Of a stretch of 21,095 bases of DNA, positions 18,986 through 21,095 are shown one piece after another (positions within the stretch are counted from its first letter, which is position 1; each line of letters begins with the position of its first letter). Origin of the DNA: JAVBNF01 sp031551725 (GTDB lineage: Bacteria > Bacteroidota > Bacteroidia > Bacteroidales > P3); contig JAVBNF010000036.1 of assembly GCA_031551725.1 (NCBI GenBank), positions 1 to 21,095 of the forward strand. Direction: 5' to 3'. The translations under genes and the position numbers were made by a program. The notes beneath the pieces are model-generated. The model saw only the letters and a list, made by a program, of their open reading frames with translations, was not told where the DNA came from and ran no database searches.

Positions 18986-20809
18986 ATGCTCAAACGCTTA
19001 TTTTTCATATCAACACTCTTTTGCTTGTTTGCCGCTCGTCTTTTCGCGCAAAGCGAAAGTGCCGAACAAATGGCTTTGCAGTACCTCAAAAACGGAGAAA
19101 CCGCAAAAGCAATTGATATTTATGAAGATTTATACAAAAAAAATCAAACGTCCTACGTTTATAATAGCTACCTCAACGCTTTGCTCTCCGTTCCCGACTA
19201 TAAAGAAGCGGAAAAATTAGTCAAAAAACAACTTAAAAAAGCAACAACCGACCAACGTATAAAAGTCGATTTAGCCTTTGTTTTAAAGCAATCGGGCGAC
19301 ATCTCGAAAGCCGACAAAGAATCGCAAAACATCATCAATGAATTAAACAGCAACGAGTATAATATTCGTGAAACGGCGCTTGCTTTCTACGAAAGGCAGA
19401 TGTACACCGAGGCAATTAATACGTTTTTGCGTGGCCGGATTTTGTTAAATCAATCACAAATTTTTTCGCAAGATTTGAGTGTTTTGTATGAAATTCAGAA
19501 AAATTACGAAGCATTAATGTCGGAATTTTTGTTGTTTTTAACCAATAATCCCAACGGCATGCAATACGTACAAGCCCGTTTGCAAAGCGTTTTTGCCGAT
19601 GAAGGTGAAAAAAATAAAGCGGATCAACTTCGAAAAGTTTTACTGAAAACTATTCAAAAATCGCCCGACAACTGCAACGCCGTTGATTTGCTTATCTGGA
19701 TGGATGTTCAAGAACGCGATTTTGAGAGCGCTTTCGCGCAAAGCAAAGCCTACGAACAACGCTTTAAGGATGATGGCTATAAAGTTTTCGAACTCGCCGG
19801 ATTGGCACTTGAAAACAAATCTTACCCCATTGCCGAAAAAGCCTACAAATACTTGATTAACAAAGGAACTGCAAACCCTTTTTATGCGCAGGCGCGTTCA
19901 AATTTATTGACGACCTATTACAAGCAAATTACAGCATCTGTTTCTGTGGATAAAACAGCGCTTAAAAACCTTGAGAAAGGCTATGAACAATGGCTTTCCG
20001 AAATCCCGAAAAACGCCAATGCTGTTCAGCCGATGCGTGATTTGGCGCATATTTACGCTTTTTATTCCGACAGTCTCGATAAGGCAATTACATTGTTGGA
20101 AGATATTTTGAAAATGGGCGGTGTGCATCACGTTGTGCTTGCGCAAACGAAAATCGATTTGGCCGACATCCTCCTATTTGCAGGCGAACCCTGGGATGCA
20201 ACGCTTTTATATTCGCAAGTGGAAAAAGATTTTAAAAACGATGAAACGGGTTCTTTTGCCAAATTTAAAAATGCCAAGCTCTCCTACTACATCGGCGAAT
20301 TCGACTGGGCCAAGTCGCAATTGGATGTTTTGCGTTCCGCCACAGCAAAATTGATTGCCAACGATGCCATGGAACTGGCGCTGTTGATTTCGGAAAATAA
20401 AGACGACGATGACTCATACGCCGGCCTTACGCTTTACGCACATGCGGATTTGCTCGTCTATCAAAACAAGCTGGATGAGGCGTTGAATGAACTGGATTCT
20501 GTAAATTCCATTGCAAATGCCGAAAAATTAAACGATGATGTGTTGTATAAAAAAGCGCAAATCAAAATTAAACAAGGGAAATATGCAGAAGCGGATTCGC
20601 TGCTGACCATCATTTTCACGCAATATTCCTACGATTTATTGGCCGACGACGCCTTGCTTTTGGATGCACAATTAAACGAACAGCAACTGAAAAACAACTT
20701 CCGCGCCATGGATTTGTACGAAAAAATAATTGTTGATTATTCATCGAGTTTGCACGTAGTAGAAGCCCGGAAACGGTTTAGAGAACTAAGGGGAGATTTG
20801 GTAAAATAG
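18986..20809 (+). CDS. Secreted tetratricopeptide-repeat protein
   Basis: 607 residues. The signal peptide MLKRLFFISTLFCLFAARLFA is followed by QSESAE, so the protein is likely periplasmic. The rest is almost entirely alpha-helical with degenerate TPR pairs. Clear examples are AEQMALQYLKNGETAKAIDI near 25-44, NPFYAQARSNLLTTYY, AVQPMRDLAHIYAFYSDSLD, and the C-terminal KAQIKIKQGKYAEADSLL and DDALLLDAQL units. Proteins of this build in Bacteroidota act as scaffolds, but no specific complex can be named. The ATG is required for the signal peptide, since the next Met lies after it. It stands alone with its own promoter, downstream of the antiporter gene on the same strand. Confidence 0.88.
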   Translation: MLKRLFFISTLFCLFAARLFAQSESAEQMALQYLKNGETAKAIDIYEDLYKKNQTSYVYNSYLNALLSVPDYKEAEKLVKKQLKKATTDQRIKVDLAFVLKQSGDISKADKESQNIINELNSNEYNIRETALAFYERQMYTEAINTFLRGRILLNQSQIFSQDLSVLYEIQKNYEALMSEFLLFLTNNPNGMQYVQARLQSVFADEGEKNKADQLRKVLLKTIQKSPDNCNAVDLLIWMDVQERDFESAFAQSKAYEQRFKDDGYKVFELAGLALENKSYPIAEKAYKYLINKGTANPFYAQARSNLLTTYYKQITASVSVDKTALKNLEKGYEQWLSEIPKNANAVQPMRDLAHIYAFYSDSLDKAITLLEDILKMGGVHHVVLAQTKIDLADILLFAGEPWDATLLYSQVEKDFKNDETGSFAKFKNAKLSYYIGEFDWAKSQLDVLRSATAKLIANDAMELALLISENKDDDDSYAGLTLYAHADLLVYQNKLDEALNELDSVNSIANAEKLNDDVLYKKAQIKIKQGKYAEADSLLTIIFTQYSYDLLADDALLLDAQLNEQQLKNNFRAMDLYEKIIVDYSSSLHVVEARKRFRELRGDLVK

Positions 20810-20842
20810 TGCCGAGACGGGTTTATCGAAAACAATTAAGAA

Positions 20843-20957
20843 ACTGTTTAAATTTTTGACAGGATGAACATGTTTTTTTATTTTGCCAAAGGCAAAATCA
20901 TCCTGTAAATCTTGTTAATCCTGTCTAAAAGAATTTTTGTTTAATTCTTTAAACAGT
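20843..20957. repeat. Nested dyad element after the TPR gene
   Basis: Three concentric arms are visible: ACTGTTTAAA (20843-20852) with TTTAAACAGT (20948-20957); GACAGGAT (20858-20865) with ATCCTGTC (20918-20925); and an inner hairpin ATTTTGCC-AAA-GGCAAAAT (20880-20898). CATCCTGTAAATCTTGTTAATCCTG is a direct, near-repeated phrase in the right arm. It may terminate or stabilise the TPR message, or be a dispersed repeat. No gene is seen in 20810-21067. Confidence 0.65.
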
Positions 20958-20989
20958 GTAAAGTCAATTAGTAAATGCATAAAATGCGT

Positions 20990-21020
20990 AAAAATAAAAA
21001 AGGAGAGCAAAAACTCTCCT
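20990..21020 (-). terminator. Intrinsic terminator pointing left
   Basis: AGGAGAG (21001-21007) and CTCTCCT (21014-21020) form a 7-bp stem. Only on the minus strand does a T-run follow (TTTTTATTTTT over 21000-20990). No minus-strand gene ends here within the window, so it may belong to the end of the mobile element at the right edge, blocking transcription out of it. Confidence 0.5.
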
Positions 21021-21037
21021 TAGTCGAGTAAAAGTTT

Positions 21038-21045
21038 TATCTTTG
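21038..21045 (+). promoter_or_regulatory. Promoter of the gene at the right edge
   Basis: TATCTTTGCGG matches the TAnnTTTG box, 22 bp before the ATG at 21068. Confidence 0.6.
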
Positions 21046-21067
21046 CGGTCTCCCCAGACTTGAAAAT

Positions 21068-21095
21068 ATGAAACACTTTACTCGGGAACAAAGAT
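21068..21095 (+). CDS. Start of a probable IS30-family transposase, cut by the window edge
   Basis: Only nine codons are visible: MKHFTREQR. IS30-family transposases of Bacteroidota begin MKHLT-x-EQRY, followed by a helix-turn-helix that binds the element ends, so this short N-terminus is suggestive. A TATCTTTG promoter precedes it, and the leftward terminator at 20990-21020 would suit the left boundary of an insertion sequence. The inverted repeat cannot be defined from one end. The call depends on nine residues and should be treated as tentative. Confidence 0.5.

Overview
The window looks like a chromosomal segment of a Bacteroidota bacterium, most likely of the order Bacteroidales; the genus cannot be told from the sequence. 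The evidence is the promoter grammar (repeated TAnnTTTG boxes such as TACCTTTG, TATCTTTG and TAACTTTG, in places with TTTG about 20 bp upstream), AT-rich leaders with almost no Shine-Dalgarno sites, and families typical of the phylum: a FISUMP surface protein, a DUF4834-like membrane protein, two lipoproteins with a C-K-K-D start, and a FucP/GluP-type sugar porter.

Layout. 1-1006: 3' part of a FISUMP-domain protein. 1007-1293: two palindromes and a promoter. 1294-5755 (plus strand): guaB (IMP dehydrogenase) overlapping an Mrp/ApbC Fe-S carrier, an Nfu-type Fe-S scaffold, rpmH (L34, only 48 codons), a small membrane protein and a PfkB sugar/nucleoside kinase. 5797-8656: two separately transcribed lipoprotein genes between strong terminators, a MACPF (perforin-fold) lipoprotein and a small, probably surface-exposed lipoprotein. 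8680-12461 (minus strand): membrane-anchored protein, dapF, GNAT acetyltransferase, Nif3-like protein and a coiled-coil zinc-ribbon protein. 12531-13745: a REP-associated tyrosine transposase (RAYT/Y1) embedded in three arrays of a palindromic repeat. 13913-14000: tRNA-Ser(GGA), minus strand. 14088-16521 (minus): ROK sugar kinase and its MFS sugar transporter. 16721-20809 (plus): outer-membrane beta-barrel protein, CPA1 Na+/H+ antiporter and a large periplasmic TPR protein. 20810-21095: a nested dyad element, a minus-strand terminator, and the promoter and first nine codons of what looks like an IS30-family transposase cut by the window edge.

The most interesting part is 12.5-13.75 kb. A 28-bp palindrome beginning GTAGAGACG and ending CGTCTCTAC recurs nine times plus a half copy, in three arrays with a period of about 54 bp. 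One array lies inside the RAYT gene, between the HUH motif and the catalytic-tyrosine helix. There the 54-nt period keeps the reading frame, so the protein carries an 18-residue tandem repeat. The palindrome centres differ between copies but nearly always in paired, compensatory ways, so structure rather than sequence appears to be conserved. The copies start with GTAG, the tetranucleotide known at the foot of REP hairpins recognised by RAYT enzymes. A tenth full copy stands alone about 11.6 kb away, upstream of guaB. The second item of interest is the MACPF lipoprotein, whose architecture resembles Bacteroidales secreted antimicrobial proteins. Several other short dyad elements fill most of the intergenic gaps, so the genome seems rich in small palindromic repeats.
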